A stretch of 64,000 nt of DNA, taken from Omphiscola glabra. Taxonomy: Eukaryota; Mollusca; Gastropoda; Lymnaeidae. The position numbers were made by a program, and so were the translations under genes. How positions within the stretch are numbered: position 1 is the stretch's first letter; the number at the start of each line of letters is the position of its first letter. The notes under the pieces were generated by a model. That model did no database searches. It was not told the origin of the DNA and saw nothing but the letters and a program-made list of their open reading frames with translations. Shown here piece after piece: positions 11,723 to 23,078 of this stretch. The DNA lies in contig OZ024808.1 of NCBI GenBank assembly GCA_964017045.1, positions 28,412,995 through 28,476,994 of the forward strand, read 5' to 3'.

Positions 11723-13220
11723 TTTTTTTACATTGACTTTTATCATTTAGGGGCCATTCATACATGACGCCACACATTGGGGGTAGGGGTGTCACGAATT
11801 TAAGACAATGTTTGATTGGGGCGTTTAATTTTGTTGAAAATGGGCTACGATGGGAGAAAGGTGCGAGTAGGGGTTAAAAAAAATATGCCAAACAAGCGTG
11901 ATTTCAAAGGCGTAGCTAAGGGGGGCAGGCGCCCCGGGCGCAGGACGAGTCGGGCCCCAAACATTCTAGATTCGCCCCTGGGTGATGTTCTTTATTGAAG
12001 ATGCCTTGTGACTCCCTCAAAACTCTACCACACTCTGTGAATCTTTCTTTCCAATATTTTGCCAGTCATATTTCTTAAAACCCAATTTTTAGTTCAATAA
12101 AATTTTTAGTTTATTAATTTTTTAGTTTAATTACACTTAATTGATGAATAAATTATGTTTAGGCTTGAAATTAAAATAAAAGACAATTAAAAGAACGTTT
12201 TGGCAAAACGCCTCCTTCAGCCGATGAGACACAGCTTGTATGCTGACCCTCCAAACATTATCCTAATTTATGAACAGATTTGCCTAAAGGCTAATGAGGC
12301 ATGTGCCCGGGGGCCCCACTTCCCAAATTTAAAGTGGACAAGTGCCAAAAATGAACCAGTGACCAGTGCCAGATCTGTTTATTATATATTACTTATTTGA
12401 CCATGAATATTCATGTTGTAAGGACCGGATCCCTAAGGCTCGTGGGCCGGTACAGGTCCGGTGACCACCGTTTGGGGGAATGCTGGTCTAAATAACTATA
12501 CAAAACAATTGATAAAGGGGGACCACCATTTGGGGGAATACTGGTCTAAAAAAACTATACAAAACAATTGATAACGGGGAGAGGAGAAAGAATTAAGGGA
12601 AATAACTCACACAGAATATATATTTTTTTTCTGGGATGGTGACAACAAACGAGTTCCCTGACACCTTCACTACCCCCAACCCGTGTGCCCCGCCACGTAA
12701 TTTTTTAAAACAAATTTGATTTTAGTAAAACTAAAATTTTCAACGAGGATTTTGTAATCGGAAAGTTTGAATGTTCTGCCACTACAGGAAGCAGATATTG
12801 TTGGAATATGAACTCTTCATTCAGGTGTAATGTACCGATTAACTGCATTAACTTATTATAGACCAACTAATCTTTCCGCTGCCACCCCCCCTTTTGTTTA
12901 GAAAAGAAAAAACCCAACTGATCTGCGAGAAAAGTTTTCAGTAGATTAATGAGAAGAGACACATGAAAGTTGCGTAAATAAAACAATATAGGTTTTAATT
13001 ATGGTTAGACAAAACACAAATTGAAAAGCGTTGGCAAAAGCTTTCATCAGTACAACAAAAAACCATTTTTATTAAAGTTGTATATATATATATATATATA
13101 CCTATGGCGTAGTCTACAAATGAAGCCATGACAATGACCATACGAGAGAGTTTGTCTATTCGATGGCCAACCCAGGTGATAACGACACGGCTGCGACAAA
13201 ATCATACATTTTCCAAAATA
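11723..13220. other. Non-coding with small duplications
   Basis: It holds fragments of the GGCGTAGCTAAGG MITE family (11906-11985), a two-copy ~65-bp duplication at 12460-12580 (ACTATACAAAACAATTGATA), and a (TA)n tract near 13083. No gene recognised. Confidence 0.45.
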
Positions 13221-13221
13221 A

Positions 13222-13350
13222 TAAGGGGGGGGGGGGAGGGTGTCCGTTCCTCTTGCTGCCTGCTCTTTTATAAATTTCACGGGGGGGGGGGGGGGGAGGG
13301 TGTCCGTTCCTCTTGCTGCCTACCCTTTTATAAATTTCACGGGGGGGGGG
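13222..13350. repeat. Tandem duplication of a ~62-bp unit with poly-G
   Basis: Two full units of a G run plus GTGTCCGTTCCTCTTGCTGC, followed by a third G run. The G-run length differs between copies. Confidence 0.85.
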
Positions 13351-13398
13351 GGGTATTTCTTATTACAAATAAGACGCACAGAATAATTTTATGATGCA

Positions 13399-13570
13399 AA
13401 CACTCAATTTGACCTTCCCTCACTTGCCCTCAATTTGACCTTCCCTCCCTTGCCCTCAATTTGACCTTCCCTCACTTGCCCTCAATTTGACCTTCCCTCA
13501 CTTGCCCTCAATTTGACACTTCCCTCACTTGCCCTCAATTGACCTTCCCTCACTTGCCCTTAATTTTCAA
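13399..13570. repeat. Minisatellite, 26-27-bp unit, about 6 copies
   Basis: Unit contains CCTCAATTTGACCTTCCCTC. Confidence 0.93.
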
Positions 13571-14598
13571 CCCGCTCCCTGGGCGTCAGTTTTTCACGCC
13601 ATGGTCATTAGATTTAACTATATTTTTATTTCAACTCAAAGTACTGGTAACTGATATGGAGTGACTCAGGGAGGGGTTAGGGAGGGGGTCATTTGCCCCG
13701 AGTGGCACTTCAAACTTTATATTGAGGGGTGGCATTCAAACCCCCCCCCCCCCCCGACGGCAGTAACTCTAGTTGCGCTACTGCTAAGCATTAAGATATA
13801 TAATCTTCGAAAGGGGGGTGGGGGCTAAAATGTCGAGCGCCCCGGGGGTGTTAATCCGACACTACAAGTAAATCAGTATTATCGTATTGAGCTGTAGCAG
13901 TAACATTCATGAACATATTTCTTACCACTCTTTTTTATTGGTCCCTCCCCCCCCCCCTCCCAAACTTTCGTCGTTAAGTGCTGGGTGACGTCAGATAGAA
14001 GCGTCACCATGTTTGGTGTAGACAGATAATTTCCACTTGAATACAGCTAGCGCGTGAGCTCGTCAGGGGACGCTACTCTTGTGACAATCATGTCTTCTGG
14101 TGGCTCGGCGACACGGACAGCGAAACAATCTTGAAACCTTTGAAACTTATTTTACTAAATAGCTAATAACTGATCACTTCCAACTTTTATCAGTAGCAAA
14201 TAATTGTATCAACGCTTGGTTTTATTTGTGTGAAACAATATAAATTTATTATAACTTCACACAGGATGTTACAAGCACAGTGAGTCGTGGATCAGATGTG
14301 TGTGTTTCTATTCCAAGTCGGATGTGCTCACATCTAGTGCCTCGGTTGTTGATTCACTGAAAGGATACAGTAATTATAATTCATCGAATGAGGATAATTT
14401 AGTGTGTAGATTCATTTTTCAACACAAGTCATTCCAAATACTATAAGAGCTATTTCACATTGATGCTGTACTCAGCCGGTCAGGAGATGACACAAGGCTT
14501 TTGATCTTTGTTGACCCAACACTTCAATGAGATCTATCACTCCCTGGTACCTGCTGTGGGCTTTTTGTAAGTTGACTCTTACTTAGTGTTGTAAAATA
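13571..14598. other. Non-coding, one promoter-like patch
   Basis: A C run lies near 13741 and a second near 13949. From 13980 to 14130 the sequence is CpG-rich, with TGACGTCA at 13986-13993 and a short ATG frame (MSSGGSATRTAKQS) at 14090. I cannot link it to a gene. Confidence 0.3.
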
Positions 14599-14599
14599 A

Positions 14600-14785
14600 G
14601 GTGGTTGTCGGGTAGAGTAGGGGAGGTACAGTAGGGTGGAGTAGGGGGTATAGTAAGATGGAATATGGGGGTACAATAAGGTGGAGTTTGGGAGGTAACG
14701 GTAGGGTGGAGTAGGGGTTACAGTAGGGTGGAGTAGGGGCGCGGTCCAGTAGGGTGGAGTAGGGGGTAAAGTAGGATGTGTAAGT
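14600..14785. repeat. Degenerate G-rich minisatellite
   Basis: About seven copies of a 22-27-bp unit, GTAGGGTGGAGTAGGGG with variations. The minus-strand frame through it is a by-product. Confidence 0.85.
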
Positions 14786-15157
14786 AGTATGACTCCAACT
14801 ACGATTTAAGACTCCAAATTGGCACTCATTTTCTAATTTTATGTTGATTTTAATTTGTTGAATGACGGCACATAGTCGTATTTTCAGCACATTTTTGCCC
14901 AATTTTTTTCCTGAAATTTGTTGTCTTTTCTTGCTTTTAGCTTCAGCCATAGATATTGCATTCCAGCCAAAGATATTGCATTCCAGGCATAAATGTTACA
15001 CTCCAGCCTCAACTTCTCGGACCACCTTCAGCATGACTTCAAAATTTCTCTTCTATTCTCCGTTCAAATGTATTCTATATCTATACTATTCTACATTCCC
15101 TTTAAATGTACACTAACCAAAAATTTTTTATATCCATGATAAATCTATTATCCTTAC

Positions 15158-16012
15158 CAGGGGTTGGCAACCTTTTGGTGCTTGTGCCAACGAAGATTTC
15201 TAATTCATTCAGAGTCTCAACACGCTCTAAACAAATTTTTTAGTCTGTTATTATCATATTATTTTTCTGAGTGCCATTGAAAATCTCTCTGCGTGCCACG
15301 CGTGTCGCAAATTGACGATATCTAATCGGCACTATTTGCGTAATATTTTACAGTTTCTGTAATTCAATTTAAAAAAATAAAATATTATTTTTCTGAGTGC
15401 CATTGAAAATCTCTCTGCGTGCCACGCGTGTCGCAAATTGACGATATCTAATCGGCACTATTTGCGTTAATATTTTACAGTTTCTGTAATTCAATTTAAA
15501 AAAAAAAAAAATTATTTTTCTGAGTGCCATTGAAAATCTCTCTGCGTGCCACGCGTGTCGCAAATTGACGATATCTAATCGGCACTATTTGCGTTAATAT
15601 TTTACAGTTTCTGTAATTCAATTTTTAAAAAAAAAAATATTATTTTTCTGAGTGCCATTGAAAATCTCTCTGCGTGCCACGCGTGTCGCAAATTGACGAT
15701 ATCTAATCGGCACTATTTGCGTTAATATTTTACAGTTTCTGTAATTCAATTTAAAAAAAAAATATATTATTTTTCTGAGTGCCATTGAAAATCTCTCTGC
15801 GTGCCACGCGTGTCGCAAATTGACGATATCTAATCGGCACTATTTGCGTTAATATTTTACAGTTTCTGTAATACAATTTTTAAAAAAAATATATTATTTT
15901 TCTGAGTGCCATTGAAAATCTCTCTGCGTGCCACGCGTGTCGCAAATTGACGATATCTAATCGGCACTATTTGCGTTAATATTTTACAGTTTCTGTAATA
16001 CAATTTTTAAAA
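15158..16012. mobile_element. hAT-type end followed by six tandem copies of a 127-bp unit
   Basis: CAGGGGTTGGCAACCTTTTG at 15158 resembles the left end of a hAT family. From 15254 a unit of 126-128 bp (TTTTTCTGAGTGCCATTGAA ... TTTACAGTTTCTGTAAT and an A run) is repeated six times with very few differences apart from A-run length. I do not find the right end. The array seems to have grown inside the transposon. Confidence 0.7.
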
Positions 16013-16342
16013 ATCTGCGAAGTAATTCTTCACAGCACCCAAATGTCAGAATAATAATTTCTCATTGCATTTATTCGTATTTTAAAAGCAGGAATGAAAT
16101 AGAGGTAAAAAAAAGTTATTTTGTATAGTTATGTAAGCAGGGGGGGTGGTTGTAGGACGCGATGAGCACTTTTGTCTTTTGATGGAGGTGCGGACTTTTC
16201 AGCTGAACGCTCAAGTTATTTGTGGAAGTCGCGGCAAAATTCTTGGCCGTCCCAGGTGCCATTAGACTAACCCTAGCTCCACCAGAGATTTTTAAAATTT
16301 AATATCAAAATTTTTTTTTAAAAATGTATACGAAAACAAGAT

Positions 16343-16868
16343 TTAGAAATGTCCAGATATCGACTTCTTGCAATATTGAGAAATGTCCAGATATCGACTT
16401 CTTGGAATATTGAGAAATGTCCAGATGTCGACTTCTTGCAAGATTGAGAAATGTCCAGATGTCGACTTCTTGCAAGATTGAGAAATGTCCAGATGTCGAC
16501 TTCTTGCAAGATTGAGAAATGTCCAGATGTCGACTTCTTGCAAGATTGAGAAATGTCCAGATGTCGACTTCTTGCAAGATTGAGAAATGTCCAGATGTCG
16601 ACTTCTTGCAAGATTGAGAAATGTCCAGATGTCGACTTCTTGCAAGATTGAGAAATGTCCAGATGTCGACTTCTTGCAAGATTGAGAAATGTCCAGATGT
16701 CGACTTCTTGCAAGATTGAGAAATGTCCAGATGTCGACTTCTTTCAAGATTGAGAAATGTCCAGATGTCGACTTCTTGCAATATTGAGAAATGTCCAGAT
16801 GTCGACTTCTTGCAAGATTGAGAAATGTCCAGATGTCGACTTCTTGCAAGATTGAGAAATGTCCAGAA
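16343..16868. repeat. Minisatellite, 34-bp unit, about 15 copies
   Basis: Unit contains GAAATGTCCAGATGTCGACT; nearly uniform except for the first and last copies. Open in all three minus frames by periodicity. Confidence 0.96.
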
Positions 16869-17306
16869 ATCGTCTACTTGCCGCCAACTTTCACATTTAA
16901 GGCTGCAGATGTGGCGATAGATCTTAAGTATATTTGTTGTTATATGGGGTTTAAGATAGGAAATCCTGTTTTCTGGGAAACCCGGCTGCTAAAAATAGAT
17001 ACATGCTAAAGAACATTCCCTTCATGTCGACCTGTATAAGAAATAAGACGATACCCTCCACGTGCAAACTGAATCATGACACGTGACATACAACTGACCC
17101 CACTCATCTCTAGGAAGTGACATCAGATGACAGTCAATAACAATCTGTTAAAAGCTTTAAATAATTATTGTCTTTGAAAATGGGGCTAATCTAGCACGAA
17201 TGTCATTAAAACGTTGCTTTAAACAGGGCACTTGGATCAGAAGGCTCTTCGAAACGAAGAACAAATTATTTTTTTTAATTCAAGGCATTGAGTAAGTTCT
17301 TACTTT

Positions 17307-17660
17307 AGAGTTCCATGTCTCTAGGATAGAGTTCCATGTCTCTAGGATAGAGTTCCAAGTCTCTAGGATAGAGTCCCATGTCTCTAGGATAGTGTTCCAT
17401 GTCTCTAGGATAGTGTTCCATGTCTCTAGGATAGAGTTCCAAGTCTCTAGGATAGAGTTCCATGTCTCTAGGATAGAGTTCCAAGTCTCTAGGATAGAGT
17501 TCCATGTCTCTAGGATAGAGTTCCAAGTCTCTAGGATAGAGTTCCATGTCTCTAGGATAGAGTTCCAAGTCTCTAGGATATAGTTCCATGTCTCTAGGAT
17601 AGAGTTCCATGTCTCTAGGATAGTGTTCCATGTCTCTAGGATAGTGTTCCATGTTTCTAG
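17307..17660. repeat. Minisatellite, 21-bp unit, about 17 copies
   Basis: Unit AGAGTTCCATGTCTCTAGGA plus T, with CCAAG and CCATG variants alternating in the middle. Confidence 0.96.
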
Positions 17661-17970
17661 GATATGATATTTGAAATCTTGCCCTTAGATACGTTCCCGA
17701 GAGTAGAACATACGATGTTATGAGAATTCATTGTCTTCCTTTGGTGGCGCCGAGGTCGGGCGACGCCCTAAAGCGCTGAGCAAGTTGGGGCGCTGAAACA
17801 GAACCATTATTTAGATTGTCATAGTTTGACCAAGTAAAAGGGCTACCCCAAGAATAGTAAGGGTTTTAATCTAAGGAAACATTACTATTCTTCTTTCAAA
17901 CCCAAGGTGACTTTATGGCACAAAGAAAGGTAGGTTTATCACACATACAGCAACGAAGATAGGAATAGTA

Positions 17971-18603
17971 CAGTGGCGTAGCTGGGGTTAGTCCTGCCCG
18001 GGGCGGGTCAAGATATATGACGCCACCCCTAAGAAGGAAACTCTGCAGCGGGCCGAAAATGTCACCCCTTGGAAAAATGTGCCACCCGGGGCTTACCGCC
18101 CCTTTCGCCCCACCCTTTCAACGCCAGAGCCTCCACATTTCGAAAATAAAGTGTTGGTGGGGCAAACACACTGTCATGATTCTAGGTATAATTGGTTTCT
18201 TTCATCAAATCATGTGACACGTTGGTAATCACACCGAATTCAATACAGGTCCTATTCCATAAGTAAACTTCAATGCAGGATGTACAATGAAACAAACACA
18301 TGTATACCGCAGTTCGCTATAAGTTGAAGAATATAGGACAACCTTTCTCCACAAAGTTGTCTCATCGACCGCTCAACGAAATGCACGTACGCCAAAGACA
18401 GCCTTCAGACACGACGTCACAACTATCATATGAAATACGTCAAAATACGTCACAAGCTCTGAAGGCGGGAAAAGCGTGCAATAACTTAACTGCTACACAT
18501 GACGCACCGCGCACAATAAAACACCATATTTGGTGCGTAAAAATTACGAGTGAATGCCCATACAAGGCACCGCCCCCTCTTCACCCCCTTCCTACGCCAC
18601 TGC
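17971..18603. mobile_element. Possible MITE bounded by CAGTGGCGTAG ends
   Basis: CAGTGGCGTAG at 17971 and its exact complement CTACGCCACTG ending at 18603 form an 11-base terminal inverted repeat. The flanking 8-mers do not match, so the pairing of these two ends is uncertain. The left part is GC-rich and resembles other GGCGTAGC fragments in the window. Confidence 0.35.
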
Positions 18604-18817
18604 TTTGATACAATCAGAATACGTGCTAAGAATACTTTCTTCTTTTTTTTTTTTTTTTAAATCCACTCTAACTGACCAAAAGAAAAAGTTTGGGGATGAA
18701 AGGAAGAAATTCTTTTCTTGGAGTATCATTTCTTTTGTTCAATGTGAGTGCAGAGAACCTATCGATAGCAGTGAGACATTTGTGGGACAGAGAGTAGGGC
18801 GAGCAGTAACCGATGAC

Positions 18818-18926
18818 TTAAGGCTACAATCAGATGTACAATCTTAAGGCTACAATCAGATGTACAATCTTAAGGCTACAATCAGATGTACAATCTTAAG
18901 GCTACAATCAGATGTACAATCTTAAA
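18818..18926. repeat. Minisatellite, 26-bp unit, 4 copies
   Basis: Unit contains AAGGCTACAATCAGATGTAC; the copies are essentially identical. Confidence 0.93.
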
Positions 18927-19023
18927 CAAATCATTTACCGGAGCCTGGCAATCTGCCGGTTAGAGATTTTAAATTTTCCTATGATCAGCTGATGTCAATT
19001 AAAATAGAGGGCAATAGTCTCTG

Positions 19024-19612
19024 AAGAATGCTCTAAGCCCGAATTGATGGCCAGGATTGCGCAGACCACATCAGCACTAAAGAGGCTCAAGAAAATATGG
19101 AACGACAAAAATATGGCACCCAGCACCAAAATCATGCTGACGCGCTCACTAGTCCGCTCCATTTTCTTGTATGCCTGTGAGTCCTGTACATTAACAGCAG
19201 AACTTGAAAGGAAAGTAAAGGCGATGGAGATGAGATGTTTTAGAAATATTCTTGGAGTCTGCTATAGAGACCATATCACCAATGAACAAGTGAAAGAAAG
19301 GATTCGTCAAGCAATGGGGCAGTACGGTGACCTCCTGGTGTCTGTAAAAAAACGTAAACTTGAATGGCATGATCACGTGACAAGAAAACAAGGGCTCACC
19401 AAAGAAATCATGGAGGGCACAACTAGAGGAGGGAGAAGAAGAGGAAGACAGAGAAAAAAATGGGAAGATAACATCAAAGAGTGGGCGGGATTAAAACTAG
19501 GCGATACTATTCGTAGTGCAGAAGACAGAGAGGAATGGACAAGGATAGTTTTCATATCAGCTGTAGGGCCCCAACGGTCCAAGGACTATGGGATATGACG
19601 ATGATGATTATG
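19024..19612 (+). mobile_element. RTE-like LINE, C-terminal fragment with an intact end
   Basis: The frame 19044-19598 (184 codons) reads MMARIAQTTSALKRLKKIWN, RSLVRSIFLYACESCTL, MEMRCFRNILGVCYRDHIT, RGGRRRGRQRKKWEDNIKEW, LGDTIRSAEDREEWTRIV. This is the C-terminal part of endonuclease-reverse transcriptases of the kind often annotated as RTE in invertebrates. It ends at a stop followed by GATGATGATTATG, a typical 3' tail. The endonuclease and catalytic RT motifs are missing, so it is 5'-truncated, but the frame is undamaged. Confidence 0.8.
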
Positions 19613-19994
19613 CAGTAAAAAAAAACTAGACAGAAAGTTATTGTGTTGGACGCATTTAAAAAGCTTATAATAAATGTAAATGTAAAAATTTTAATCTAAA
19701 AATTAACTCCCCATGACTGTAAGACCCCTTTTGTGCCAAAGCACCCTTAATGCACGCCCCTGAACTATGTGATAATTCTAATCTGTTGCTCACCCCCACC
19801 CCCCTCTTTTTATACTATGCCCCACAATGAACTGTAGGTTCGTAAAATGGTACAACGCGAATTTCCGCATATTCAAAGAATATGATTTGCATGAAGCAGC
19901 TAATCTTTAGTTGAAAAAAAAAAAAGATTTCCTGTAGAATAATGTTTAAATGTGGGCACCAAAACAAAAGCGCACCGAAAACCTCCATTTAATA

Positions 19995-20152
19995 CAGTGG
20001 TTCTCAACCTTCCTAAAGCCGCTACCCTTTAATACAGTTCCTCATGTTGTGGCGACACCCAACCACAAAATTATTTTCGTTGCTACTTCATAACTGTAGA
20101 GTATATGTGTTTTCCGACTGGTCTTAGGCGACCCACAGGCTGAGAACCGCTG
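19995..20152 (+). mobile_element. SPIN-like hAT MITE, copy B
   Basis: Starts CAGTGGTTCTCAACCTTCCT and ends CTGAGAACCGCTG. A perfect 8-bp target-site duplication ATTTAATA flanks it (19987-19994 and 20153-20160). The GGCGACCC block near the right end is slightly shortened compared with other copies. Confidence 0.92.
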
Positions 20153-20513
20153 ATTTAATAGATGCTTGAAATCGCGCCTTTCGGAATAAATGCTAGATAA
20201 AATAAAAATGCGTACATTTAAAAATAGCTTAAGTTGAACGTCCCTCGAAGCAGTTTGAAAATAATATATATTTTTTAAAAAATCCTTTATATTACCTCAG
20301 CTTTTGTGTGTTTAAGGCGAAATCTTCGGACGGCTAATTGACCCTCTTCCCGTCAACCGATCGAGCTGCTACTTGGGACATAGGCTCGTTGCCGTTGACG
20401 ACAAATTCTATCAAATTTCCACCCCAAACCCTAAAAATTAGATTTTCCTATTTTTCCAATTGAAGATGAAGGAAATATGATGACAACAACAATAATAAAA
20501 AATTTTTTTTAAA

Positions 20514-20693
20514 ATTCCCGATAAATGCACTAAATGAGGTTCCCGATAACTGCACTAAATGAGATTCCCGATAACTGCACTAAATGAGATTCCCGATAAC
20601 TGCACTAAATGAGATTCCCGATAGCTGCACTAAATGACATTCCCGATAACTGCACTAAATGAGATTCCCGATAACTGCACTAAATGAGATTCA
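20514..20693. repeat. Minisatellite, 25-bp unit, about 7 copies
   Basis: Unit contains CCCGATAACTGCACTAAATG. Confidence 0.95.
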
Positions 20694-22628
20694 TACAAAA
20701 CAAAAACAAAAAAAATAATAATATCGCAAGTGCGTTTGGTGCGTAACATTTTCTTTTGTTTTTCCAAAATAGTTGGTAAAATAATTCTGTGATGTGAAAG
20801 CGGGTGGGTCATTAGAATATTAATATATTTCAGGGGCGTGGGAGAAATGCGTTTGCAAGCCCTGGGGGAGGGGGGATGGGCACACTAATTGGGATTCTTA
20901 CAAAGTGCGTTTCTTGTATGCATGTCAAATTTTCAGCCCCACCCCCACATTGCTCGACATTATATTTTATAAAGGATTGATAGGAAATACTTTGTTTTTA
21001 AGGGTTGCTTAATTTACTCTTAACCATCTATATTTTACGATTTTAAAAATGACATCCTTTGGGATAAAGGCAAAGGGGATTATGACCAAACTTTTTAGGA
21101 ACCATCGGTAGGTCAGGAGGAATGACCATGTCAAATTTGGTTGTAATGCGTTGTTTGGTTTTCTCGTGATCAATCGACACATTTAAGCCTACACACATTC
21201 AACTAAACAAACAAATATCACACTGAGCTTTTTCATAGCAGATTTTACTCATAGACGCTATTTTTTTGGTCAATATTGGTAAGGTACGTTTTTTATTATT
21301 TCATTTTTTGTACAAAGAACAGTAACTCGATAAATTTTAATTTTAGTTTTGCTACCAATAGTATAAAACTAAAACTCATGGTCATAGTCATAGTCTAAAA
21401 AATGATGTATAAATTATATATAATATATATTTTTTACGAACCTGGACTTATTTCATACTTACCCCTCGTTCTGTTCCTACCACGACACTTCTAGATTGTG
21501 GACATTTGTCCCTTGTTTGCCGTGAGTCCTATCATATAATAATAAAATTTAAGTCTTACGAGTTTATATGGCTATATGATATATGGCTATATATATGGTG
21601 ACTACAAAATACGAAAAATATGATTCATTACAAATTACAAAATATCAAGACTACCGAATCAAAATCAAAGTAATCTCTTATTTTAGTTCAATAAATTAAA
21701 TGCCATTTGCATTGAATTTATGGTAAAAGTTCATTTGGTATAGGCCTACCTGTGCATTTTAGGTGCTTAAATTATAATCAAATCAATGAAAAATGAATGA
21801 AAACTTACATTACTTACATTAATATATATTTGGCGGCATTGGATGCAGCACAGGTAAATGCCTTCTCATTGAGGTTGCAGACCCCATAGTGTTAGTGGCA
21901 TAACTGTTACACTGGAGCCTTTGATTCAAAGATACTTCTACCCCAGGAGCCCAGGTCCAGATATTTATTATGTCTGATGGCTGGGCAGCCTATGTAAAAC
22001 ATTGAACAGATTGCCAATGGCAAATATATGCAATTATGCATTACATTATTGATCATCAACATAATTTCATCTATCTTGTGGATAGTATGGTTCATTCAGT
22101 CTGAAAACATTAAAAAAAACATGCCAGAGTGAAAACATTGGAACATCCTGTGAACTGTTCCATTCATATCTTCACGAATTTGTAATCCACAAGTTTCGTG
22201 ACAAAATATATGTGTGATCTTCTTGAAGATCATCTGAGAGAACTATCCAGTTTGAAACACCTCCAATGACATGATTGCTGTGATGTAACATTTCTGATAT
22301 AACTGTTGTTTTATTTATGGTAACAACAATAGTAATGGATAGTTGGTAGAGACTGAAAAGTTAATGATTTAATTAAAAAGTTGTAAAGTTAGCTCTGAGC
22401 TAAGTTTAAGCAAACTTTTAATCTTGGCGGACCTGTCGACAAGTTTCCGAATTGCACAAGGGAACAGTGCCAGATTTATTAACCAGATTTTTTTTAAAAT
22501 TTGGAAATAAATATTTATAATATTTATATTGTGCAGAATGGCAATGTAAGGCTTGAGGACTGGTACTGGCCCACAGACCACTATTTGGGGAGCTTAGAGG
22601 ACAATGATTAGGAAGCTTATTTCAGCCG
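20694..22628. other. Non-coding, AT-rich
   Basis: No EGF-like or other recognisable coding segment on either strand, although it directly precedes the first Notch exon of the window. It is probably part of a long upstream intron. Confidence 0.5.
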
Positions 22629-22702
22629 AATTAGCTGACTTCACTTATCTGACTTCACTTATCTGACTTCCCTTAGCTGACTTCACTTAGCTGACTTTAC
22701 TA
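22629..22702. repeat. Short tandem repeat, 14-bp unit, about 5 copies
   Basis: Unit GCTGACTTCACTTA with ATCTGACTT variants. Confidence 0.85.
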
Positions 22703-22955
22703 AGCCATTCAAATTATATTTATTAAAGAAATAAAAAAATATTTCTAAAACTTGTTACAACTTGCAGACGTTGTTGTTAAGACATCTGACACAAAAACCA
22801 TTTCATTTGATTAATAAACAATGCTAATGATGTCATTATGGTACACATTAGACTTAGAAACAGAAAAGCAAAGGTAAAATTTCCAAAATTTCCCATCACC
22901 ATCTTTAAAGAACACCACCATGAGTCAAGATTGGGCAATTATTTTTATTCCGCAG

Positions 22956-23078
22956 GTTACAGTGGAGTGGCGCCTGATGCACCTGTTAGCGGATGTAGTT
23001 CAGAGCCCTGCTTAAATGGTGGAATATGTAGGAATAATGGAACCCGTTATGAGTGTCAGTGCCCTAAAGAAACTTCTG
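22956..23078 (+). CDS. Notch: Notch exon a: EGF repeat (first in window)
   Basis: The acceptor ends in CGCAG and the donor is GTAGGA; the exon enters and leaves in phase 1. It reads [13 protein letters not shown] and then one EGF repeat (CSSEPC, CLNGGIC, CQC) whose sixth cysteine lies in the next exon. The O-glucose consensus C-x-S-x-P-C is present. The leading GYSG segment looks like the end of a preceding EGF repeat but lacks its sixth cysteine. A second possible acceptor (TTAG, exon from 22990) would remove this segment. The exon before this one is not in the window. Confidence 0.85.

Noticed and set aside
22838..22955. ORF upstream of exon a as extra Notch coding sequence
   Set aside because: Lysine/histidine-rich, no cysteine pattern, and separated by a good acceptor; read as intron.
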